From: Oscillospiraceae bacterium | GTDB lineage: Bacteria > Bacillota_A > Clostridia > Oscillospirales > Oscillospiraceae | Length of the DNA: 6,929 nt | Assembly (NCBI GenBank): GCA_017408725.1 | Contig: JAFQUA010000070.1 | Coordinates: 1 to 6,929 of the forward strand | Direction of reading: 5' to 3' | In this document: one piece after another, positions 1 through 6,200 of the stretch | Layout: each line of letters begins with the position of its first letter | Position numbering within the stretch: the stretch's first letter is position 1 | The notes under the pieces: generated by a model | Seen by the model: the letters and a program-made list of their open reading frames with translations, nothing else | Told to the model about the DNA's origin: nothing | Databases searched by the model: none | Position numbers and translations under genes: made by a program

Positions 1-175
1 CAGTCAGTCTGGGAGAATGGTTATTCTTGTTCCACTGGCTGATGCCTTTCACTGCAATTACAATGAACATACCGATTACTACCACAAATATGAGGGTTAC
101 AAAAATGCCCATGATATTGAAGCCGGTACTGAAACCGGAAAAACCGAAATCGTTAAAGCCAAATCCCATACCCAT
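1..175 (-). CDS. DUF2500-type membrane protein, N-terminal part
   Basis: Only the first 58 residues are inside the window; the gene continues past the left edge. A Gly/Phe-rich N-terminus (residues 1-20) leads into one strongly hydrophobic segment at about 21-43 (IMGIFVTLIFVVVIG...), followed by a basic/polar stretch ending WNKNNHSPRLT. A single N-terminal helix followed by this NNxSPRLT-like motif is what I recall of the DUF2500 family of small anchored proteins, whose function is unknown. Three in-frame ATGs are possible (181, 175, 169). I chose 175 because AAGGAG lies 8 nt upstream; the ATG at 181 overlaps the previous stop (ATGA) but sits too close to that RBS. It is translationally close-coupled to the 45-aa gene before it. 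The family call comes from recall of the motif and is not proven. Confidence 0.68.
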   Translation of the reverse strand, partial: MGMGFGFNDFGFSGFSTGFNIMGIFVTLIFVVVIGMFIVIAVKGISQWNKNNHSPRLT

Positions 176-177
176 TT

Positions 178-315
178 TCATTTCTCCTTCTTATCTGCAG
201 CACCCAGGGGCGCCATTTCGCCGCGTACTTCAACGCCTAATGCCTTTGCAAAATCCGGACGGCTTTGAAGCTTTTCCAAAAGCCGAATTGTCAGGATCCT
301 TTCTCTTGCACTCAT
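178..315 (-). CDS. Small 45-aa protein of unknown function (MSARERILTIRLLEKL...)
   Basis: This is a complete 45-codon gene with ATG at 315 and TGA at 178-180. A very good ribosome binding site, AGGAGG, lies about 6 nt upstream (322-327 on the plus strand). The product is charged and helical: MSARERILTIRLLEKL is amphipathic and is followed by DFAKALGVE, with a Lys-rich tail (DKKEK). There is no signal peptide or membrane segment. The end of the gene carries the RBS of the downstream DUF2500-type gene, so the two form a translational unit. The N-terminal phrase resembles short hypothetical proteins I have seen in Clostridia; no function is known to me. The strong RBS, tight spacing and plausible codons support it as real rather than a random open stretch. 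Confidence 0.7.
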   Translation of the reverse strand: MSARERILTIRLLEKLQSRPDFAKALGVEVRGEMAPLGAADKKEK

Positions 316-330
316 ATGATCCCTCCTCTG

Positions 331-362
331 GATACAATGGTTTATCATACTCCTATTGTATC
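331..362. promoter_or_regulatory. 8-bp inverted repeat upstream of the small gene, candidate operator
   Basis: GATACAAT (331-338) and ATTGTATC (355-362) are perfect inverted arms 16 bp apart. On the minus strand a -10-like TATGAT (344-349) lies between the arms, and the RBS of the 45-aa gene lies immediately downstream. No good -35 is visible. It could be a repressor operator over a start site, or an 8-bp RNA stem just before the RBS. The assignment is inference from position and symmetry. Confidence 0.4.
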
Positions 363-431
363 GGGGGTAATGATGGAAATATAGGAAAGAATCAGCAAAT
401 TAAGGACGGTATTTTCTCTGCGCGCAGCAAA

Positions 432-959
432 TTAACCTTGGTCTGCCCGCATGGCATCCCGGTATGCCTGATAGGCTTCCGGATCAATAGCGCCTGTGGC
501 AAGCATGCGCTCGCACCAAAGCTGCAGAGTTTCTACTGCCACGGAGATCTTCTCCAGTTGTTCCTGGATGGCAACAAAGTCTGCCAGCTCATCCCCAGAG
601 ACTTTTCCATCTACCGTGATCTCGATCAGCCGATCCTTTTCTTTCTGCATGCTGTTCAGAGAAGCCAGCATCTCCAGAATGATCTGAGATAGATCCTTGA
701 CCTTGATTTCCGGCACATACTGCGCACCGATAGGACACTGGTTGGCGCAGTAGTAGTTACACAGGCTGGGCTGCTTGTATTTTTGAGCCATTACCAGCAC
801 TTCATCGGGATGGGGCATTGTCCGTTCATTCTCGATTTTCTCAATCCGCTCCGGAGCAATGGTCTCCAACAGCTCACTGGCAGCTTCCCGGGTCAACTTC
901 AAGCCTTCCCGGGTAGTTTGATATATGTTCTTGTTCTCTTTCGTAGATACTCTTGCCAT
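432..959 (-). CDS. XRE-like helix-turn-helix regulator with Cys cluster
   Basis: The 175-aa product has an N-terminal helix-turn-helix of the lambda-repressor/XRE kind at about residues 12-62. The segment LTREAASELLETIAPERIEKIENERTMP has the usual pattern of two helices, a recognition helix and a closing helix (PHPDEVLVMAQKYK). Directly after it comes LCNYYCANQCPIG, with Cys67, Cys71 and Cys75 in a C-x3-C-x3-C arrangement. The rest (about 85-175) is mostly alpha-helical, with a charged, probably coiled-coil stretch at 89-150. A metal or redox role for the cysteines is my inference. ATG at 959 is supported by GAGAGGT 7-8 nt upstream. The gene begins 40 bp after the stop of the preceding gene and may regulate its own operon. 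No terminator with a T-run is visible after its stop. Confidence 0.75.
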   Translation of the reverse strand: MARVSTKENKNIYQTTREGLKLTREAASELLETIAPERIEKIENERTMPHPDEVLVMAQKYKQPSLCNYYCANQCPIGAQYVPEIKVKDLSQIILEMLASLNSMQKEKDRLIEITVDGKVSGDELADFVAIQEQLEKISVAVETLQLWCERMLATGAIDPEAYQAYRDAMRADQG

Positions 960-999
960 GTTGTTACCTCTCTATGTTTATCACGCAATAAGGATGGGT

Positions 1000-1989
1000 T
1001 CAGATGACCTGAACAGTAATATCGTCGTGGAGTTTCTCCAAAAAGACAATACGCCACTCCACTTCGTCCACATGTTCAAAACACATAGACGAGGATGCCA
1101 TACGAAGCTGACTGGTCTTGCCGGCAGGGCGGCCCACAAAGACCGCAGTGGGACCGTCGGCACCACCGATGATACCGATGGCAGCGGCTTCTCCGTTAAT
1201 CTGCACCTCTGCGGGTCCTTCTGCGCGAGTGATTTTCATAGGTCTCGGTTCATCGCTCTGCTTGCAGTCCATAACGCGGTATTGGCGAGATGCCAACTCC
1301 GGCTCAATCCTATACTCCATCTGGGTGTACTTCGCAGGAAACTCCAGACCCATACTCTGCACATGCCGCATATCGGCTTCCTCATGCTTGAGATTTTCAA
1401 TGGTCAGTGTATAGATTTTACCACACAGCGGATGCTGCACCTTCACTGTGTTTCCATCCACAGGGGTTTTGAAATGGGTTCCGGAGAGAGATACCGGCCT
1501 CTGGGTGATTGTGACTTCAAGAGAATTCAGTTTGGATCTAGTGCCACCCGGCCAACGGTAAGTGTCCCGGTTGATGATCCACGCGTAATTGGTATCAAAG
1601 CCGTAGTGTTCCAGTACCCATCTTGCATCATCATATCCGTTGCCCTCGCCGGGCATGGGCGGCATCCAAACCATACCGCTACCACCACAGTACACACCAT
1701 TGGAACCGTTAATCTTTGCAGCACATCTAAGATGGATGTTCAAGGGGCACTCCGCATCCATACGCTCGATTTCTTCCTGGGTCTTAGGCTCTCCGGTCAT
1801 GTACTTGCGAACCTTGGCCGGATCGATCTTACCCAAAGTGAGTACTACAATACCTTCTTCGCAGGCATAGACCTCCGGAATGACCCAGTCAATACCGGCC
1901 CAACGGAATTCCTTGTTCGTCTGAATTGGAATGCCGGGTGTGCCTTGCTGATCTACAGAGTGAAAGTCCCCCGGAAGGTTACTTTCCAC
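1000..1989 (-). CDS. Large protein of unknown function with an IIGGADGPTA motif; probably the C-terminal part of a split gene
   Basis: This open frame of 329 codons starts with GTG at 1989, which immediately follows an in-frame TGA. It has no recognisable ribosome binding site and overlaps the preceding gene by 37 bp. The product has no membrane helices or signal peptide. It has an N-terminal half rich in Trp/Gly/Pro (WVIPEVYACEEGIVVL at 35-50; CGGSGMVWMPPMPGEG at 101-116). A beta-rich middle region (157-200) follows, and then the striking IGIIGGADGPTAVFVG at 271-286. That signature is typical of the Na+-pumping oxaloacetate decarboxylase beta subunit, but nothing else here resembles that membrane protein, so annotation as a decarboxylase would be wrong. 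The missing RBS and the reading frame suggest this is the C-terminal domain of one protein with the upstream SUKH-like gene, separated by a frameshift at 1968-1972. Confidence 0.65.
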   Translation of the reverse strand: MESNLPGDFHSVDQQGTPGIPIQTNKEFRWAGIDWVIPEVYACEEGIVVLTLGKIDPAKVRKYMTGEPKTQEEIERMDAECPLNIHLRCAAKINGSNGVYCGGSGMVWMPPMPGEGNGYDDARWVLEHYGFDTNYAWIINRDTYRWPGGTRSKLNSLEVTITQRPVSLSGTHFKTPVDGNTVKVQHPLCGKIYTLTIENLKHEEADMRHVQSMGLEFPAKYTQMEYRIEPELASRQYRVMDCKQSDEPRPMKITRAEGPAEVQINGEAAAIGIIGGADGPTAVFVGRPAGKTSQLRMASSSMCFEHVDEVEWRIVFLEKLHDDITVQVI

Positions 1990-2507
1990 TCAGGAGCAGG
2001 CTTTGGGGCAGCTGGATTCATGTCGATGTCATAGAAATCCTCGGTATAGGGAATCTTGGAAAGATCGAATTCTGCCTGCAGCTGTTTCACATACGCAAAA
2101 GCATCTTCCATCGGCTCCAAGCCGAATTCTGCCTGAATTGCTGCCAGAGCTTGGGTCTGTTCTTTCGTGGCAGGGCAGTCAATCAGCCACGCCTTGTATT
2201 CTTCTTCGTCCCAGGCATAGCACTGCTCCAGAACCGCCATATCCGCGCAGGACAGCAAAAGCCGCAGAAGATCTTCAAAGTTTTTGGCGATGGGATGAAC
2301 ACAGTCGCCAAAATCCATAGGGTTGACAGCAAAGATGATCTCACCAAATCCGGGTATGGTGCAGTAATGAATGCCATCCACACCTGCAGAGCCAATGATT
2401 ACCGCATCCTTGGGTGTGCAGTAGTAGTTCTCATAATGCTCCAGCTGCTGAATGCCAAGGCAGGCAAAGTTGATATCTAGCTTCTTAAATTGCTCATATG
2501 TATTCAT
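1953..2507 (-). CDS. SUKH (SMI1/KNR4)-like protein; N-terminal part of a split gene
   Basis: The 184-aa product starts at ATG 2507, with AGGAG about 10 nt upstream. A longer version from 2576 would run into the preceding phosphatase gene and has no RBS. Residues 30-110 carry features I associate with SUKH-like folds: IIGSAGVDGIHYCTIPGFGEIIFAV (38-61), then HPIAKNFEDLLRLLL (71-85) and a Trp-Asp motif (AWDEEEY, 98-104). SUKH proteins are often immunity proteins against contact-dependent toxins, but many housekeeping members exist and no toxin gene is seen here. The last residues EWKVTFRG are followed by only TFTL and TAG. Re-reading one G of the GGGGG run after TTCC continues directly into the next frame as WKVTFRGDFHSV, giving a predicted product of about 502 aa. 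The SUKH assignment rests on recall of motifs. Confidence 0.65.
   Translation of the reverse strand: MNTYEQFKKLDINFACLGIQQLEHYENYYCTPKDAVIIGSAGVDGIHYCTIPGFGEIIFAVNPMDFGDCVHPIAKNFEDLLRLLLSCADMAVLEQCYAWDEEEYKAWLIDCPATKEQTQALAAIQAEFGLEPMEDAFAYVKQLQAEFDLSKIPYTEDFYDIDMNPAAPKPAPEWKVTFRGTFTL
1968..1972 (-). other. Probable frameshift site (run of five Gs)
   Basis: On the minus strand the SUKH-like frame reads TTC CGG GGG ACT and stops ten nt later. The downstream frame uses the last G again (CGG GGG GAC). One missing G, or a -1 slip on GGG, would join the two reading frames. The segment is not a classic X-XXY-YYZ heptamer, so a mutation or a sequencing error in the homopolymer is more likely than programmed frameshifting. 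Confidence 0.55.
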
Positions 2508-2550
2508 AGCGACTCCGCTCCTATTGTCTGTCAAAAGGTCAAGATTCGGT

Positions 2551-3153
2551 TTATATCGATTGGGCTGTGATTTCAATATCTTGTTCTCTCCATTTCCCGC
2601 TTTGATATTTCAGTGCAATCAGTTCTGCGTTTCTGATTTTACGAGGACTTGCCTGATTGGAATAGATTTCCCCTTTCACGATGGACAGTATCACATGCAT
2701 CACACCACCGTGGGTCACAAGCATAACATTCTCATTTCTTTCCAGGATATCTTTTTGAAGCACATCCCATGCACAGCGAATTCTTTCATAGAATTCTTTG
2801 GGGCTTTCTCCGCCAGGATACTGCTGTTCCCAAGCAAGAGTGTTCCAATACAATCCGGGATATTGCTCTGCCACCAGTTCATTTTTCATGCCGGCAAGAT
2901 CTCCATTATTAACCTCCCGGAACTCCGGCTTCGGTGCAATTGGTAATCGGAGGCTGTCTGCTACGATCTGAGCGGTTTGCATTGCACGCAACAAGTCGCT
3001 GGAATATAGCTGCTGAATACCCAGGCCACTTTTCTGTACAAAGTCTGCCAGCTCTGCCGCCTGCACTTCCCCCTCATCCGTCAGTGGCTGCTGACTCCAG
3101 CCGCCTCGCACAGTATCATCGTCTTTTCCATGTCTGACTAAATAGCAGATCAT
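2551..3153 (-). CDS. Histidine phosphatase family protein (phosphoglycerate mutase-like)
   Basis: This is a complete 200-aa member of the histidine phosphatase superfamily, the usual length for small cytosolic members. The catalytic set is intact. The phospho-accepting His8 lies in the RHG motif (residues 7-9, YLVRHGK), Arg56 in SSDLLRAMQTA, Glu80 in FREVNNGDLAG, and His148 in VTHGGVMH. The substrate cannot be told: members include cofactor-dependent phosphoglycerate mutases, alpha-ribazole phosphatase and broad-range phosphatases, and no cobalamin genes are nearby. The ATG at 3153 is preceded by GAGGTGAG about 5 nt upstream and by a near-consensus promoter. It is the first gene of the leftward cluster; the next gene starts 43 bp downstream. 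Confidence 0.92.
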   Translation of the reverse strand: MICYLVRHGKDDDTVRGGWSQQPLTDEGEVQAAELADFVQKSGLGIQQLYSSDLLRAMQTAQIVADSLRLPIAPKPEFREVNNGDLAGMKNELVAEQYPGLYWNTLAWEQQYPGGESPKEFYERIRCAWDVLQKDILERNENVMLVTHGGVMHVILSIVKGEIYSNQASPRKIRNAELIALKYQSGKWREQDIEITAQSI

Positions 3154-3158
3154 CCTAT

Positions 3159-3166
3159 CTCACCTC
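3159..3166 (-). promoter_or_regulatory. Ribosome binding site of the phosphatase gene
   Basis: The minus strand reads GAGGTGAG, followed by ATAGG and then the ATG at 3153. This decides the start codon of the phosphatase. Confidence 0.8.
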
Positions 3167-3176
3167 ATTTGATGAT

Positions 3177-3205
3177 ATTATACCACACAGATTTCCCATT
3201 GTAAA
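3177..3205 (-). promoter_or_regulatory. Sigma-A type promoter of the leftward operon
   Basis: On the minus strand, TTTACA (3200-3205) is the -35 and a perfect TATAAT (3177-3182) is the -10, with exactly 17 bp between them. The -10 lies 23 bp upstream of the phosphatase start codon. This near-consensus promoter likely drives the phosphatase and the genes after it at a constitutive level. No operator-like symmetry is obvious over it. Confidence 0.87.
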
Positions 3206-3232
3206 CTCTGCATATTACCGCTCGGTCTGTAG

Positions 3233-3382
3233 CCACCATACAGTAAATATGGCAAAGCAACGGGAAACGTCGGTGTCGGCTTCGCCCACCGGGGCGATAC
3301 AGAGTACTTAAAATCCATCCTCGATAGCAACGAAAACATCAACCTTGGTAACCTATCCTCCGTTTCTCCCGATACTCAATGA
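3233..3382 (+). pseudogene. 3' fragment of an unidentified plus-strand gene
   Basis: An open frame of 49 codons without a start codon runs from just after a TAG (3230-3232) to TGA at 3380-3382. It reads as a protein-like C-terminus (SKYGKATGNVGVGFAHRG, then DTEYLKSILDSNENINLGN), with GC-rich third positions and no rare-codon clustering. A rightward intrinsic terminator begins 9 bases after the stop, as expected behind a real gene end. I do not recognise the family. It overlaps the upstream region of the phosphatase promoter, so the 5' part of the gene is gone. It could be debris at a mobile-element border, or a chance open stretch. Confidence 0.38.
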
Positions 3383-3391
3383 TAATAGTTT

Positions 3392-3432
3392 GACCGTCAC
3401 ATCCCATTCAGAATGCTGACGGTCTTTTCTTT
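3392..3432 (+). terminator. Intrinsic terminator, rightward
   Basis: GACCGTCA (3392-3399) and TGACGGTC (3417-3424) form a perfect 8-bp stem around a 17-nt loop, which may itself form a small stem. TTTTCTTTG follows. The T-run is on the plus strand only, so it stops rightward transcripts, such as one from the gene fragment before it. It also protects the 3' end of the integrase at 3445 from antisense transcription. Confidence 0.75.
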
Positions 3433-3444
3433 GTTTATAGCGGC

Positions 3445-4866
3445 TCATTTTATGGCCATAAGCTTTTCCTTATCCGCAGTGATTTCCTTCTTCACTTCCT
3501 CGATCATTACCGCCAGCTTTTCTTCGCATTCTTCACGGGTTTTGGCGTAGACATTGCGGGAGATTCGCTTGCCGTGGGCGTCTCTGGGAGAGTATTTGCC
3601 CTCCCAGAGGTGGTCGTTAAGCTGGTAGATGCCGCCTGTTCCTGCCTTGCGGTATTTGGATTTATACGGCTGGAAGCCGCTTTGATCGGTGTGCTGTTTC
3701 TGTTCGTCCGGCGGCATGGGAGCATCGGTCTTACCGATCTGATGGTCGATCTTCACTGCCGCCTGCTTCTGCATGGTGTCAGTCACATGGGAGTAGATGT
3801 CCAGCGTCGTTGCCGAGGAGATGTGACCGATGATGGTGGAGAGCGTTTTCACATCCATGCCATGCTCCAGCGCCATGGTTGCGAAGGTGTGCCGCAGGTC
3901 ATGGAAACGAACCTTTTTACACTGCGCCCGCTCCAAAGTCTGCTGCATCCGGCGGCGGACGAAGTTGGGCGTCAGAGGACAATCCTCTTTCACAGGCGAC
4001 GGGAACATCCACCGGGATGTCACCGTCGCTTTGTAGTTTTTCAGGATTTCCAGCAGCGAACCGGGCAGAACGATCACTCGAACCGAAGATTTGGTCTTGG
4101 GTTCCGTGATGTGAAGCTCGCCCTTGATGAAGGTTGCGGACTTGGTGATCCGCAACTCGCCAGTCTCCATATTCAGATCATCCCACTGCAAGGCAAGGAT
4201 TTCACCCAGCCGCAGGCCGGTTCCAAGCTCCAGCAGGAAGAGTTCATAGTAGCCGTCCTGCTTCGCCTGGATGAGAAACCGTTGCATTTCCTCCTGAGTG
4301 AGGATATTCATTTCGCCGCTTTTCTTCGGCGGCAGTTTGCAGCCGATGGCAGGATTGATCCGAATCAAGCCTTCCTCCACCGCCTTTTGGAGTGCCGAGC
4401 GGCAATTGGCATGGCACACCCGCACCATCCGGTCGGACAGCCCAGGGCCATACTGTTCCACCCGAATCAGCCTGCCGCTGGTTTTCAGCTTCGCATAGAA
4501 CTGCTGAAGATCACTTTGTGTGAGCTGGTTCAGCGGGATTTTTCCGATCTCCGGGATGATGTGCTTGTAGATCCGATCCTCGTAACCGAGCTGCGTGTTC
4601 AGCCGGAGCTGTGGCTTACAGTAGTTCTGATACCAAAAATCCATCCAGTCACCGAATGGCATATCCGGCTTGCATCGGGTCACAGGCGGCGCATATTTTT
4701 CTCTCAGTTCTTCCAATTTCTTAAGGCACTCTGCCTTGGTTTTGGCAAGAACATTTTTTGTTTTGGGGTTGCCGCTGTCATCGTAGCCGATGACAACTCT
4801 GGCTTCCCAACGACCGTCCGAGCGTTTTCGGACCGTTCCGCTGCCGTATCTTCGTTTCTTCGCCAT
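3445..4866 (-). CDS. Tyrosine site-specific integrase with arm-type domains at both ends
   Basis: This 473-aa phage/ICE-type tyrosine recombinase catalyses strand exchange between attachment sites. Residues 7-55 form an AP2-like arm-DNA-binding domain (YGSGTVRKRSDGRWEARVV). A SAM-like core-binding domain spans about 70-175 and the catalytic domain about 185-370. Active-site residues are all present: Arg219 (GTGLRLGEI), Lys257/259 in the beta-hairpin (EPKTKSS), His322 and Arg325 (HDLRHTFAT), His348 (IIGH) and the nucleophile Tyr358 (LDIYSHV). The family normally ends near residue 380. Here a linker is followed at 405-460 by a second arm-like domain with the same landmarks: GTGG, WEG, AKTREECEEKL. 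ATG at 4866 has AGGAGG 8 nt upstream. It lies 123 bp after the other integrase and probably shares its transcript. Its 3' end faces the likely element border. Confidence 0.95.
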   Translation of the reverse strand: MAKKRRYGSGTVRKRSDGRWEARVVIGYDDSGNPKTKNVLAKTKAECLKKLEELREKYAPPVTRCKPDMPFGDWMDFWYQNYCKPQLRLNTQLGYEDRIYKHIIPEIGKIPLNQLTQSDLQQFYAKLKTSGRLIRVEQYGPGLSDRMVRVCHANCRSALQKAVEEGLIRINPAIGCKLPPKKSGEMNILTQEEMQRFLIQAKQDGYYELFLLELGTGLRLGEILALQWDDLNMETGELRITKSATFIKGELHITEPKTKSSVRVIVLPGSLLEILKNYKATVTSRWMFPSPVKEDCPLTPNFVRRRMQQTLERAQCKKVRFHDLRHTFATMALEHGMDVKTLSTIIGHISSATTLDIYSHVTDTMQKQAAVKIDHQIGKTDAPMPPDEQKQHTDQSGFQPYKSKYRKAGTGGIYQLNDHLWEGKYSPRDAHGKRISRNVYAKTREECEEKLAVMIEEVKKEITADKEKLMAIK

Positions 4867-4894
4867 GGACTATCCCTCCTGTTGCAACATAGTC

Positions 4895-4922
4895 GTATCG
4901 GTCGTTATTCACTTCCCGATAC
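4895..4922. repeat. Inverted repeat in the spacer between the two integrases
   Basis: GTATCGG (4895-4901) and CCGATAC (4916-4922) are perfect 7-bp arms 14 bp apart, placed 28 bp upstream of the 473-aa integrase start. The same 123-bp spacer holds the palindrome GTTGCAAC (4881-4888) and two AAGGAGT copies on the minus strand. No T-run follows, so it is not a terminator. A role as leader RNA stem or protein site is possible. Confidence 0.35.
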
Positions 4923-4989
4923 TCCTTGTTGCTGCCACTCCTTATTGCTCGCTCCTCCCGCCACCGGCGGCGCTCGCAAACGTCCCCTT

Positions 4990-6141
4990 TCACATGATCT
5001 TGTCCAGGAAATTTCCCACGATGCCGGATGCCTTTTTCTGCATCTCCGTGGTCATGTGAGTGTATGTATCCAGCGTGAAGGACGCATTCGTGTGTCCTAA
5101 GATGCCGGACAAGGTTTTCGCATCCACACCGCTGGTCAGGGCATGGGTTGCGAAAGTGTGCCGCAGATCGTGGAAGCGAATGGGCGGCAGTTCCGCGTAC
5201 CGAAGCAAGGTTTTCATGCGGCGGTAGGCTGTTTCCGGCGACAGCGGAAGCTCCGGCACCGTTGGATTGTGGAAGATCCATTCGCTGTAAGATTTCCTTT
5301 TCCGTGCTTTCATGAGTTCCACCGTGCTGGGCGGAAGCTGAATGCTGCGAGTACCTTTTTCGGTTTTCGTTTCACCAACTTTCACACCGCCGCCCTTTCG
5401 ACTTGTGACCGCACGGCGGATCTGCAGCCGCCCAGTCTTTTCATCGAAGTCCTGCCACTTGAGGCCGCAGATCTCACCCCGGCGCATACCGGTGGTCAGC
5501 TCCGTGTAGAAGAAGTCAGACCACACTGCATCCTGCCGCACCACATCCAGAAACTTTTGGAGCTGCGCTTCCGTCAATATATTCTTGGGTGCGTAATTCG
5601 CCTTAGGAATCACCGTGCCGTCGGTAGGATTTTTCACGATGATCCGCTCCTGAACCGCCGCATCCATCGCCTGGTGGAGCATCATATGGATACCCCGAAC
5701 CGAGCTGTCCGAGAGAGCATTTCCCCGCTCGTAGTGCTCGTTGATCCGTCCGTTTTCCCGGAGCCAGTTGTACATCTTCTGCACGTCCGCCGTGGTGACG
5801 GAACCGATTTTCTTATCCCCCATATGCGGCTTTATGTAATTGTTGGCGATCCTGCGGTAACCATCCAGTGTACTTTCCCGGATAGTGAACCGCATCCGCT
5901 CGTCCAGCCACTTGTCCAGCCATCCACCAAGGGTGAGGTTGGAGTTTTCTTTCAGTTCCACATCCCGGAAAGTTTCGATGCTCCTGTGGAGTTTTTCCAT
6001 CAACTCTTTTTGCGTTTTTGCGAACACGCTTCGGTAGATGGGCTTGCCATCTTCCTTGTGTCCCACTACAATTCTGCCTTCCCAGCGGCCGTCACTGCGC
6101 TTTCGCACCAGTCCGTCGCCATCGGGCCGTTTGTTTGCCAT
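4990..6141 (-). CDS. Tyrosine site-specific integrase
   Basis: This is a 383-aa integrase of the usual length for the AP2/SAM-like/catalytic layout. Residues 7-55 form the arm-type DNA-binding domain (RKRSDGRWEGRIVV), about 68-175 the core-binding domain and about 185-370 the catalytic domain. The catalytic set is complete: Arg220 (TTGMRRGEI), Lys259 (ETKTEKGTRS), His324 and Arg327 (HDLRHTFATH), His350 (ILGH) and Tyr360 (LDTYTHM). It is a clear paralogue of the 473-aa integrase but shares only moderate identity, so it is not a recent duplicate. ATG at 6141 is preceded by an excellent RBS, AAAGGAGGT. No strong promoter of its own is visible, so it may be read from upstream or from a promoter within the structured leader region. 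Confidence 0.95.
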   Translation of the reverse strand: MANKRPDGDGLVRKRSDGRWEGRIVVGHKEDGKPIYRSVFAKTQKELMEKLHRSIETFRDVELKENSNLTLGGWLDKWLDERMRFTIRESTLDGYRRIANNYIKPHMGDKKIGSVTTADVQKMYNWLRENGRINEHYERGNALSDSSVRGIHMMLHQAMDAAVQERIIVKNPTDGTVIPKANYAPKNILTEAQLQKFLDVVRQDAVWSDFFYTELTTGMRRGEICGLKWQDFDEKTGRLQIRRAVTSRKGGGVKVGETKTEKGTRSIQLPPSTVELMKARKRKSYSEWIFHNPTVPELPLSPETAYRRMKTLLRYAELPPIRFHDLRHTFATHALTSGVDAKTLSGILGHTNASFTLDTYTHMTTEMQKKASGIVGNFLDKIM

Positions 6142-6200
6142 AGGTCTGACCTCCTTTCTTAGTCACAATACATATCACAAAGCTTTTCGAATAGCTAGCG

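Noticed and set aside
1000..1989. Annotation as oxaloacetate decarboxylase beta subunit because of GGADGPTA
   Set aside because: There are no transmembrane helices and no similarity outside the 16-residue motif.
925..2034. Plus-strand open frame of 369 codons
   Set aside because: It is antisense to the minus-strand genes, whose frames have motifs and RBS; this one has neither.
2508..2576. Longer N-terminus for the SUKH-like protein, starting at 2576
   Set aside because: It would overlap the end of the phosphatase gene and has no RBS, while ATG at 2507 has a clear AGGAG and begins a family-like sequence.
4958..4970. CCGCC/GGCGG hairpin between the integrases as a terminator
   Set aside because: The stem is only 5 bp and no T-run follows on either strand.
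3574..5100. Very long plus-strand open frame (508 codons) across the integrase
   Set aside because: It is antisense to an integrase with every catalytic residue intact; its translation is rich in His/Arg/Leu with no recognisable motif.
5143..6162. Plus-strand open frame of 339 codons
   Set aside because: It is antisense to the second integrase, an artefact of GC-biased codon positions, with no RBS.
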